Below, piece by piece: positions 38,433 to 46,300 of a stretch of 64,000 bases of DNA; the first letter of the stretch is position 1; the number at the start of each line of letters is the position of its first letter. The notes beneath the pieces are model-generated. The model was given only the letters and a program-made list of their open reading frames with translations, made no database searches and had not been told where the DNA came from. The position numbers and the translations under genes are program-made. The stretch is from Chlorobium sp. N1 (lineage in GTDB: Bacteria; Bacteroidota; Chlorobiia; Chlorobiales; Chlorobiaceae), in contig NZ_SJPA01000009.1 in NCBI RefSeq assembly GCF_004332115.1, forward strand, positions 1-64,000, read 5' to 3'.

Positions 38433-38879
38433 ATGAACGAGGCACGGGAAGGAAAAATGACCGAAGAGTTCATCTCACGGTGCCGCTCACACGGCCTGAA
38501 GGTGACCCCGCAGCGGCTTGCCATATTCAGGGCGCTTGCCGGATCGAAGGAACATCCTTCGGCCGACGCCGTGTACCGCAGGCTCGTACGGGAGCACCCG
38601 ACGATCTCTTTCGACACCGTCAACCGCACGCTCCTGACATTTGCAGAGATCGGCGTCATCGAAACGGTCGAATCGCACTCCGGCGTACGCCGCTACGAAA
38701 CCGACCTCATGAGCCACCACCACCTCCACTGTGTGAAGTGCGGCAGGATCATCGACTTCACCGACAGCAGCCTTGACGACATCCCCGTCCCGAGCAATGC
38801 GCCCGGCAGCTTCACCATCCTCGGAAAGCGCGTCGTCTTCAGCGGCATCTGCGAGGAGTGCAGGAAAAAGAAGAGCTGA
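38433..38879 (+). CDS. perR: PerR-like Fur-family peroxide regulator
   Basis: 148 residues. The N-terminal winged helix (about 15-85) includes LKVTPQRLAIFRALA and TVNRTLLTFAEIGVI. The C-terminal dimer domain has SHHHLHCVKCG with structural zinc cysteines 100, 103, 140 and 143. Asp108 (CGRIIDF) sits where PerR has Asp104 and Fur has Glu, and His41 (EHPSAD) matches PerR His37, so it is more likely a peroxide sensor than an iron sensor. The start follows GGGGGAAG. Convergent with rubrerythrin and next to ferritin and peroxiredoxin genes, its likely targets. Confidence 0.88.
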   Translation: MNEAREGKMTEEFISRCRSHGLKVTPQRLAIFRALAGSKEHPSADAVYRRLVREHPTISFDTVNRTLLTFAEIGVIETVESHSGVRRYETDLMSHHHLHCVKCGRIIDFTDSSLDDIPVPSNAPGSFTILGKRVVFSGICEECRKKKS

Positions 38880-38933
38880 AGATCGCTTTTCGGCCACAGG
38901 AAGAAACCCGCCCTCATCCGCACCAAACGAAAG

Positions 38934-38960
38934 AAGCCCCCGGAAATCCGGAGGCTTTTC
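38934..38960. terminator. Bidirectional terminator between perR and rubrerythrin
   Basis: AAGCCCCCGG (38934-38943) pairs with CCGGAGGCTT (38948-38957) with one mismatch around AAAT. T-rich sequence follows on both strands, so it can end the convergent perR and rubrerythrin transcripts. Confidence 0.75.
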
Positions 38961-38987
38961 TCATTATGGATGCCGCAAGAGACCGGC

Positions 38988-39488
38988 TCAGCCGACCTGC
39001 ACGTAGACCTCGGCCTTCACGCCGCAGATCGGGCATTTCTCGGGAGGGGTGCCGAGCTCGATGTGGCCGCACACGGGGCAGAGCCAGACGGCGGTCTCGA
39101 CGATATCCGTCCCGTTCTTCACGGCCTCGAGCGCATGACGGTAGAGCGCAGCGTGCACCTTTTCGGCCTCGACGGCGAACCCGAACATGCGCTTTGCCCT
39201 GTGTCCTTCGGCCACGGCCTGTTCGTACATGGGAGGGTACATCTCGTTGTGCTCGTAGGTCTCGCCGCCGATGGCCGTTTCGAGGTTCTCGACGGTCGAA
39301 CCGACCGCGTCGTCAGCCATGAGATGGCCTTCGGCATGGATCCTCTCGGCTTCGGCTGTGGTTCGGAACAGCTTGGCGATGTTCTTGAACCCTTCCTTCT
39401 CAGCCTTCTTGGCGAAGGTCACGTATTTCATGAAAGCCTGGCTCTCGCCGGCAAAGGCGTTCTTGAGGTTTTCGTGGGTCGATGGCAT
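38988..39488 (-). CDS. rbr: Rubrerythrin
   Basis: 166 residues. The N-terminal four-helix ferritin-like domain carries di-iron ligands (NAFAGESQAFMKY, ERIHAEGH, ...VEAEKVHAALY). The C-terminal rubredoxin-like domain binds one iron with Cys137, Cys140, Cys152 and Cys155 (CPVCGH, CPICG). It reduces hydrogen peroxide in anaerobes using rubredoxin electrons. It sits 48 bases after the ferritin-like gene on the same strand and beside the PerR-like regulator, consistent with a shared peroxide stress response. Confidence 0.95.
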   Translation of the reverse strand: MPSTHENLKNAFAGESQAFMKYVTFAKKAEKEGFKNIAKLFRTTAEAERIHAEGHLMADDAVGSTVENLETAIGGETYEHNEMYPPMYEQAVAEGHRAKRMFGFAVEAEKVHAALYRHALEAVKNGTDIVETAVWLCPVCGHIELGTPPEKCPICGVKAEVYVQVG

Positions 39489-39536
39489 ATGGATGGTCCT
39501 CCTTTGTTACGTGTTTTGGCTTGGTGATAGACAACA

Positions 39537-40031
39537 TCATTTCCTGAGGAAAAGCCCCAGGTCCTCGAGCAGCGACTGGAGATCCTCCTCGTGCTCGACC
39601 TCGTCCTGCATGATCTGCACGGCGAGATTGAAAGTGATCGGATCTTTCATGCCGATCTCCTCGATGATGCTGTTGTAGGTCGTGATGGCGCACTGCTCTC
39701 CCGAGATGTTCTGCTCGAGGACGTTGCGCACGAACGGATCGTCCGGGGCGTCGTAGCCGCAGTTGGTCCACTCGAACCAGAGCTTCGGATTCGCAAGCGG
39801 CTTTCCGCCGAGCTGGATGATGCGCCCGGCAACCATGTCGGCGTGTCGCAGCTCGTCGGCGGCGTGCTGCAGGAGCTCCGCCATGACTGCGTCCTTCATC
39901 GGTCCTTCGACGATCTTCGATCCGATCCAGTACTGGTAGTAGGCAAGCCATTCGTCGGCAAAGGCTTTGTTGAGCAGCTCGAGCACGCGCTCGATGTTCT
40001 CGCCTACGATTTCACGTCCTTTCGTTCCCAT
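39537..40031 (-). CDS. Ferritin-like protein of the DPSL/thioferritin type
   Basis: 164 residues forming a four-helix bundle. Likely di-iron ligands are Glu27 (ADEWLAYYQYW), Glu60 and His63 (ADELRHAD), Glu112 (SGEQ), Glu144 and His147 (QDEVEHEED). Two cysteines, Cys91 (TNCGYDAPDDP) and Cys114, lie where DPSL or thioferritins carry a thiol pair. These are thought to form cages that consume peroxide and store iron. That class was described in archaea and anaerobic bacteria. No haem-binding Met is evident, so bacterioferritin is less likely. Confidence 0.8.
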   Translation of the reverse strand: MGTKGREIVGENIERVLELLNKAFADEWLAYYQYWIGSKIVEGPMKDAVMAELLQHAADELRHADMVAGRIIQLGGKPLANPKLWFEWTNCGYDAPDDPFVRNVLEQNISGEQCAITTYNSIIEEIGMKDPITFNLAVQIMQDEVEHEEDLQSLLEDLGLFLRK

Positions 40032-40114
40032 AGTGACTCCTCCTTGTTGGGGGGGTTATGATGACAGATTCTCAACGTAGAAACAATTCTACAGAAAAAA
40101 GTCCTGTATTCCAC

Positions 40115-40151
40115 AAAAAAATCCACCAGGCCCGCCGAAACCGCGGGCCTG
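40115..40151 (-). terminator. Terminator of the peroxiredoxin gene
   Basis: CAGGCCCGC (40127-40135) and GCGGGCCTG (40143-40151) pair perfectly around CGAAACC. On the transcribed minus strand the stem is followed by TGGATTTTTTT, a standard intrinsic terminator. Confidence 0.85.
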
Positions 40152-40175
40152 AGGATAGTGGTCGAAGAAAGAGGC

Positions 40176-40844
40176 TTACTTGTCGAGCGCCTTGTGGCAG
40201 AACCACCAGTCGTAGCACTCGTACTGGCCCGGACGCTTCTTGGCGTCGGCGACGTTGTTGGCCGGAGGAATGATGACCCGATCCCCGAGCATCGCATTGT
40301 TCGGCCAGTCCGCAGGCATGGCGACCTTGTTCTTGTCGGAGATCTGCAGGGCCTTCACAGCGCGGAGGATCTCATCCATGTTGCGGCCGATCTCCTGCGG
40401 GTAGTAGAGCACGAGGCGCACCTTGCCCTGCGGGTCGCCGACGAAGACGGCGCGCACGGTGTTCGAACCCTTGCCGGGATGCAGCATTCCGAGCTGGTTG
40501 GCGATCCGGTCGTTGGCCGCAACGATCGGGAAGGTGATTTCGACGTTGAGCTTCTCCTCGATCCACTCTACCCACTTGATGTGTGAGAAGACCTGGTCGA
40601 CGCTCATGCCGATCAGCTTGCAGCCGATCTTGTCGAACTCCTCCACGCGCTGCTGGAAGGCCACGAACTCGGTCGTGCAAACCGGGGTGTAGTCTGCCGG
40701 ATGGCTGAAAAGCACAAACCAGCTGCCTTTCAGGTCGCCGGGGATGTTCATGGGTCCGTGGGTGGTCTGTACGTCGAGCTCCGGGAAATCGTCGCCGAGC
40801 AGCGGCATGGAGATGTCGTAGTACAGTTCTTCCTGGTGTGTCAT
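40176..40844 (-). CDS. Peroxiredoxin, archaeal-like Prx6 type with C-terminal resolving cysteines
   Basis: 222 residues. Peroxidatic Cys56 is in [13 protein letters not shown]. The C-terminal extension ends [14 protein letters not shown], with Cys210 and Cys216, as in archaeal 2-Cys Prx6-type enzymes where these residues form the disulfide. It reduces H2O2 and organic hydroperoxides. The start at 40844 is set by family length; the longer open frame upstream is intergenic. Transcribed alone, ending in a terminator, with an AT-rich dyad in its promoter region. Confidence 0.94.
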   Translation of the reverse strand: MTHQEELYYDISMPLLGDDFPELDVQTTHGPMNIPGDLKGSWFVLFSHPADYTPVCTTEFVAFQQRVEEFDKIGCKLIGMSVDQVFSHIKWVEWIEEKLNVEITFPIVAANDRIANQLGMLHPGKGSNTVRAVFVGDPQGKVRLVLYYPQEIGRNMDEILRAVKALQISDKNKVAMPADWPNNAMLGDRVIIPPANNVADAKKRPGQYECYDWWFCHKALDK

Positions 40845-40962
40845 GGTGTTTTCTCCCTGTTGGTTTTGTTTTGATGGATGGTACTGCAAAAAAGAAGCTG
40901 AATCGAACGTCTGATACCAATATACCACTCTTCGGATAATTTTCAAGAGCAAATACTAAATA

Positions 40963-40992
40963 GGAATGATTATTTTTTATAAAAATCATTCC
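40963..40992. promoter_or_regulatory. AT-rich dyad between peroxiredoxin and the DUF4293 gene
   Basis: GGAATGATT (40963-40971) and AATCATTCC (40984-40992) are perfect inverted repeats around an AT-only core. Located between divergent genes, it is unlikely to be a terminator. It resembles Fur/PerR-type operators in composition and symmetry and may control the peroxiredoxin gene. Inference from position only. Confidence 0.4.
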
Positions 40993-41089
40993 CGCCCGTT
41001 TCCGCATACCCCAACCCCTCTTTCCGAGAGCATGATGTTATGTGTATATTGCACCCGTTCCCTGTCACAATCATGCAAACGTCATGGCC

Positions 41090-41554
41090 ATGATCGCAAG
41101 AATCCAGTCACTCTACCTCATTCTTGCCGCGCTCCTTGCCGCAGCAAGCACGTTCTTCCCGTTCTGGAGCTTCAGCTCCGCCGGGCTCCTCATGCTCAGA
41201 GACTTCAGCGCATCGGCGGATGCCGGCATCTTCTTCACCGCCGGAAGCTTCGCCTCCGGAATCTTCTCGCCGCTCACCGCAATGGCGTCTGTTGCGGCGA
41301 TCTTTCTTTTCAGGAACCGCGGACTCCAGCAGAAGGTCATCGCCCTCGCCGTTCTCTTCTTCGCGCTCGACCTGCTCTCGGCCCTTACGGCCGCCCACTT
41401 CATGAACCAGCACTTCGTCGCTCTGGGGGAGCCGTTCTCCCACCGTCCGGAAAACGGGTTCTTCATGATCCTGCCGGAGCCGGTGCTCTTCTGGCTCGCC
41501 ATGAAGGGGGTCGAGAAGGACAACCGCATCGCCAACGCGTACAAGAGGCTCTGA
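41090..41554 (+). CDS. DUF4293 membrane protein
   Basis: About 154 residues from ATG 41090 (MIARIQSLYLILAALLAA), with four hydrophobic segments (near 5-25, 45-65, 75-95 and 130-148). Starting MIxRIQxLYL and this layout are typical of DUF4293, a family of Bacteroidetes and Chlorobi with no known function. ATGs at 41042 and 41084 are alternatives. It precedes pdxA by 7 bases and is probably co-transcribed with pdxA and ftsE. Confidence 0.75.
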   Translation: MIARIQSLYLILAALLAAASTFFPFWSFSSAGLLMLRDFSASADAGIFFTAGSFASGIFSPLTAMASVAAIFLFRNRGLQQKVIALAVLFFALDLLSALTAAHFMNQHFVALGEPFSHRPENGFFMILPEPVLFWLAMKGVEKDNRIANAYKRL

Positions 41555-41561
41555 AAAAGAA

Positions 41562-42578
41562 ATGCGCATCGTCTTTTCGCTTGGAGACCCCCACGGCATC
41601 GGCCCGGAAATCATCCTCAAGGGGTTCCTCGAACTCCGGAAGAGCGGGCATTGCTTCGCCGTGGCCGGATCCTACAACGTCCTCGAGTACTACCGCCGCC
41701 GCCTCGACCTGCCGGTGGAGCTCGAACGCGTCGAAGATGCCCGCTCGCTCCAGAGCCTCCCGGCCTGCAGCTGCGGGGTCCTGCCCGTCTTCAGCGTCGG
41801 CGAGCCCGACTCGATCGAACCCGGCACCGTAACCGCGGGGGCGGGAGCCCTTGCCAAAAGCAGCATCATGGCGGGCGCGGAGCTCTGCCGGAGCGGAGCG
41901 TTCGACGCCCTCGTCACCGCCCCCATCCACAAGGAGTCGCTCGCACTGGCCGGCTCGCCCGATTCCGGCCATACCGGCATGCTCGCCAGGATGTTCGGCG
42001 TCGCATCCCCCACCATGCTCTTCGCCGACCGTGCCAGCGGCCTCAAGGTCGCGCTCCTGACCATCCACGAACCGCTCGAACGGGTCCCGGAGCTCGTGCG
42101 CCAGACCGACATCGAAGCCTTTCTTGCACGCCTCGCCCACAACATCGAAACCGACTTCGGGATGGAGCGTCCCTCCATTGCCGTACTCGGGCTCAACCCG
42201 CACGCCTCCGACGGAGGGGTGATGGGCCGGGAGGAGAAGGAGTTCATTTCGCCGGCCATCGCCCGGCTCCGGGAACGGATGCACATCGAGGGCCCCTTCC
42301 CCGCCGACGGCTTTTTCGGAGCACGCATGCAGGGCCGCTTCGACTGCGTCGTGGCCATGTACCACGACCAGGGGCTGCTCCCCTTCAAGGTACTCGCCTT
42401 CCACAGCGGGGTGAACGTCACGCTCGGCCTGCCGATCGTACGCACCTCGCCGGACCACGGCACGGGGTTCGACATCGCGGGGAAAGGCTCGGCTTCGGCC
42501 GAAAGCCTGCACGAGGCCGCGCTGCTTGCCGCCCGGATCGCCGAAAACAGAAACAGGAAAACCCAACCCTCTCCATGA
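41562..42578 (+). CDS. pdxA: 4-hydroxythreonine-4-phosphate dehydrogenase PdxA
   Basis: 338 residues, full length for PdxA. Motifs include SLGDPHGIGPEIILKGF at the N-terminus, TAPIHKESLALAGSPDSGHTGMLA near residue 118 and the metal/phosphate site MYHDQGLLPFKVLAF. It oxidises 4-phospho-hydroxy-threonine in the DXP-dependent route to pyridoxal phosphate. Its TGA overlaps the ftsE ATG by 4 bases, although the functions are not obviously linked. Confidence 0.95.
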   Translation: MRIVFSLGDPHGIGPEIILKGFLELRKSGHCFAVAGSYNVLEYYRRRLDLPVELERVEDARSLQSLPACSCGVLPVFSVGEPDSIEPGTVTAGAGALAKSSIMAGAELCRSGAFDALVTAPIHKESLALAGSPDSGHTGMLARMFGVASPTMLFADRASGLKVALLTIHEPLERVPELVRQTDIEAFLARLAHNIETDFGMERPSIAVLGLNPHASDGGVMGREEKEFISPAIARLRERMHIEGPFPADGFFGARMQGRFDCVVAMYHDQGLLPFKVLAFHSGVNVTLGLPIVRTSPDHGTGFDIAGKGSASAESLHEAALLAARIAENRNRKTQPSP

Positions 42579-43270
42579 TCTCATTCATCAACGTCGATAT
42601 CGAGCTGAACCGCAAACCGGTGTTCAGCAACCTCAACCTCACCATCCAGCCCGGAGAACTGGTCTATGTGGCCGGGAGGAGCGGCAGCGGCAAGTCCACC
42701 CTCCTGAAGTCGATGTACATGGACGTCAGGCCGAAAAAGGGCGAGATCCAAATCGCAGGCTACAACTCACGCACCATCAGGAAGCGCGAAATCCCGCTCC
42801 TCCGGCGCAAGCTCGGCATCGTCTTCCAGGACTTCCGGCTCCTCGAGGACCGGAGCGTCTACGACAACCTCGCCTTCGTTTTGAAGGTGACCGGAACGAA
42901 AGAGAAACAGATCCCCGAAAAGGTCATGCAGGCGCTCGGGAGCGTAGGCCTCGAGAGCGCAGCCAAAGCGATGCCCTCCCGCCTCTCGGGCGGTGAGCAG
43001 CAGCGCGTTTCGATCGCCCGGGCGCTCGTGCGCGAACCCCTCGTGATCCTGGCCGACGAACCCACCGGCAACCTCGACCCCGACACCTCGCTCGAAACCC
43101 TCGAATACCTGAAGAAGATCAACGCAAAAGGCATCATCGTCGTCATCGGCACCCACGACTACGAACTCATCCGCCACTCCCCCGCAAGAACCTTCCTGAT
43201 CCGCGAAGGCGCTCTGGCGGAAGCCGCCGTGCGGGAGACCGAAACCGGCTACCGTCCCGTGCCGGTCTGA
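42575..43270 (+). CDS. ftsE: Cell-division ABC ATPase FtsE
   Basis: 231 residues of the ABC ATPase family: Walker A GRSGSGKST, Q-loop VFQDFRLLEDRSVYDNLAF, signature LSGGEQQRVSIARALV, Walker B VILADEPTGNLDP, and switch His in GTHDYE. The RLLEDRSVYDNLAF sequence is characteristic of FtsE, which with FtsX activates cell-wall hydrolases at the septum. FtsX is not next to it; a terminator follows, so the partner must be elsewhere. The EnvC-like protein at 61647 is the type of effector that FtsEX controls in E. coli. Confidence 0.87.
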   Translation: MISFINVDIELNRKPVFSNLNLTIQPGELVYVAGRSGSGKSTLLKSMYMDVRPKKGEIQIAGYNSRTIRKREIPLLRRKLGIVFQDFRLLEDRSVYDNLAFVLKVTGTKEKQIPEKVMQALGSVGLESAAKAMPSRLSGGEQQRVSIARALVREPLVILADEPTGNLDPDTSLETLEYLKKINAKGIIVVIGTHDYELIRHSPARTFLIREGALAEAAVRETETGYRPVPV

Positions 43271-43284
43271 AACCCTGAGCCCCG

Positions 43285-43335
43285 AAACAAAAAAAGCCCC
43301 CACGTTCACGCTGAACATGGGGGCTTCTTTTTTTT
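43285..43335. terminator. Strong bidirectional terminator between ftsE and nrdJ
   Basis: AGCCCCCACGTTCA (43295-43308) and TGAACATGGGGGCT (43312-43325) pair with one mismatch around CGC. It is flanked by A7 on the left and T8 on the right, so it terminates both convergent transcripts. Confidence 0.92.
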
Positions 43336-43359
43336 GTCCGTTTCCCTGGCGGCCGGGGC

Positions 43360-46300
43360 CTAGGAGCAGCCGGTCGTCATCCCGCAGTCTTCGCACACCT
43401 TGCAGGTGCCGTTCTGCTTGACGCGCATCGAACCGCAGTTCTCGCACTGCTCGCCGGTGTAGCCCTGCACCTTGGCCTGGGCGACCTGGCTCTTGAGGGT
43501 GCTCGTGTACTCGGACTCGCCATGGTGGGCCGCGGCGACCGGTTCGGGCTCCGGAACCGATGCGGCAGGTGCCGCGGGGGCCTTCCCGTTGCCTTTCTTC
43601 GTGTCGTGCTCCGGCACCTCGTCGACCGCCTTGACGTGGACGAAGTCCTTGCGGCCGAGGTAGTCGTAGCCGATCGAGCGGAACACGTAGTCGAGGATCG
43701 AGGTCGAGTTCTTGATGGCGTTGTGGCCCTGCACGGCGCCGGCAGGCTCGAATCGGGTGAAGGTGAAGCTGTCGACCAGCTCCTCGAGCGGCATGCCGTA
43801 CTGCAGCGCCTTCGAAGCAAGCACGGCGAAGCAGTTGAGCAGGCCCTTGAAGGATGCGCCTTCCTTGTACATGTCGATGAAGACCTCGCCGAGCGAACCG
43901 TCCTCGTACTCTCCGGTACGAAGGAACACCTTGTGGCCGCCGACATAGGCCTCGCGGATGAAGCCCTTGCGGCGCTTCGGCAGGGTGCGGCGCTCCGAGC
44001 GGTGGTAGACACGCTCGACGATCCGCTCCTGGACCTCCCGCGGCCCCTTCGTCTCGTCGACGTCCTCCTCGTTGCCGAGCATGATGACCTCGTCCAGGTC
44101 CTGGTAGCTGGAGATGTTCAGCGGCTGGGAGAGCTTCGAGCCGTCGCGGTAGACGGTGATGGCCTTGACCATGTGCTGCCAGCCGGAAAGGTAGACCTCG
44201 CCGATCTCGGCAGTCGTCGCCGTGGCCGGCATGTTGACCGTCTTGGAGATGGCGCCGGAAATGAAGGGCTGCACCGACGACATCATGCGCACATGCGCCA
44301 TGTGGTTGATGAAGCGCATCCCCTTGCGCCCGCAGCGGCTTGCGCAGTCGAAGACCGGCAGGTGCTCGAGCTTCAGGTGCGGGGCGCCCTCGATCGTCAT
44401 GGTGCCGCAGATGTAGTCGTTGGCCGCCTCGGCGTCCTCGGCCGATGCGCCGAGCGCCAGGAGCATGTCGAAGTTGGGGTCGTTGAGCTGTTCGTCCGTG
44501 AAGCCGAGCGACAGGCAGAACTCCTCGCCGAGAATCCACTTGTTGAAAGCGAAACGGACGTCGAAGACGGTGGCGAGGTTCGACTCGAGCAGGGCGATCT
44601 TCTCGTCGGTGAAGCCGCGCTTCTGCAGCCACTGGCGGTTGACGGAGGGGCAGCCCTCGAGCGAGCCGCTTCCCTTGCAGTACTTCTCGATATCCTCGAT
44701 CTCAAGGGGGCTGTAGCCGAGGCGGCCAAGGGCCTTGTGGACCGACTGGTTGACGATCTTGAAGTAACCGCCACCGGCCAGCTTCTTGAACTTGACGATG
44801 GCGAACTCGGGCTCGATGCCGGTGGTGTCGCAGTCCATGACGAGGCCGATCGTGCCGGTAGGGGCGATGACGCTGACCTGCGCATTGCGGAACCCGTGCT
44901 TCTTACCCTTCTGCAGCGCCTCGTCCCAGACCTTCGCGGCGGCGTCGAAGAGCTCCTTCGGGCAGTACTCGGAATCGATGCCGCGCGGCTTGACCGAGAG
45001 ACCCTCGTACTCCTCCTCCGCTTCGTTGCGCGCCGCCCTGCGATGGTTGCGGATGACGCGGAGCATGTCCTTCGAGTTCTTCTGGTAGCCGTCGAACGGT
45101 CCGAGGTCGCGGGAGATCTCTGCCGAGGTGACGTAGGCCTGGCCGGTGATGATGGCCGAGATGGCTCCGGCAAGCGCCAGCGCCTTCGGCGAGTCGTAGG
45201 GGATGCCGAGCACCATCAGCACGGTGCCGAGGTTGGCGAAGCCGAGGCCGAGGGTGCGGTACTCGTAGCTGAGGCGGGCGATCTCAGGCGAGGGGAAGTG
45301 GGCCATGAGGACCGAGATCTCGAGCACGACGGTCCAGAGGGCCGAGGCGTGGCGGAGCTCGTCGACCTTGACCCTGCCCGACTCCTCGTCGATGAAGTGG
45401 ATGAGGTTGAGACTTGCCAGGTTGCAGGCGGTGTTGTCGAGGAACATATACTCGCTGCAGTTGTGCACGCCGAGGCCGTTGGCGACGAAGTGGTGGGTCT
45501 CGGGCTCGGTCAGGTCGAACACCGGCTCCTCACCGAGGGCGATGAGCGAATCGACGGGGTCGAGCAGCGGGTCGCGGTAGGTGCCGACGTTCCGGTTCAG
45601 GCTGGCGAGCGCTTCCGATTTCCGGCTCTCCGCCATGAAGCCGATCCTCTCCTCGAAGCGGACCCTCGAGCTGCGGCTGATGCGGAGGCTGTGCGTCTGG
45701 CGGACGGGATACTCCTTCATGCCGCCCCTGCCGTCCGGCAGCATGGCGACGGGATCGCCGACCCTGCGGTCCTCGTAGATCTTCGACTTGATGCCGAAGT
45801 TCAAGAGGAGCAGCTGCACCTGCAGGAGCAGCTCGAGCGAGGTGGAGTCGAGCGCGACGTACTGCGACTTCTCCCCGTAGTCGGCCACGGTGCCGTCTGC
45901 CGTGAAAAGTCCGCGGAGGATCGCCGCCTGCTCAGCCTCGCCGAGGCGGAAGACCGCGTCGGTGAAGGCCTTGTTCCGGCTGCCTTCGTCAAGCACCGCG
46001 TAGGCCTCGAACCGCTCGAGGATCCCGGGGCTGCCGACGGCGGCGCGCGAGGTGGTCATGGTCTGTGTGACGGGGCCCCGCTTGTTGTGCTCACCGAGCT
46101 CCGGACGCATGTCGTTAAGAAGGTCGTTGGCCCACAGGGTGATCTCCTCCTCGGCCTTGTCCATGGTGAGGAAGGCCGTTCGGCGCTCTTCTCCCGAAGC
46201 GGTCGTCGAGCCGGTCGGGGTGATGCAGCCGTCCCCGACGAGGAGGCCGATCAGCTGCGCGATGTCGGCGGAGCCGGTGCTCTCTTTGCCGAACTCGGCG

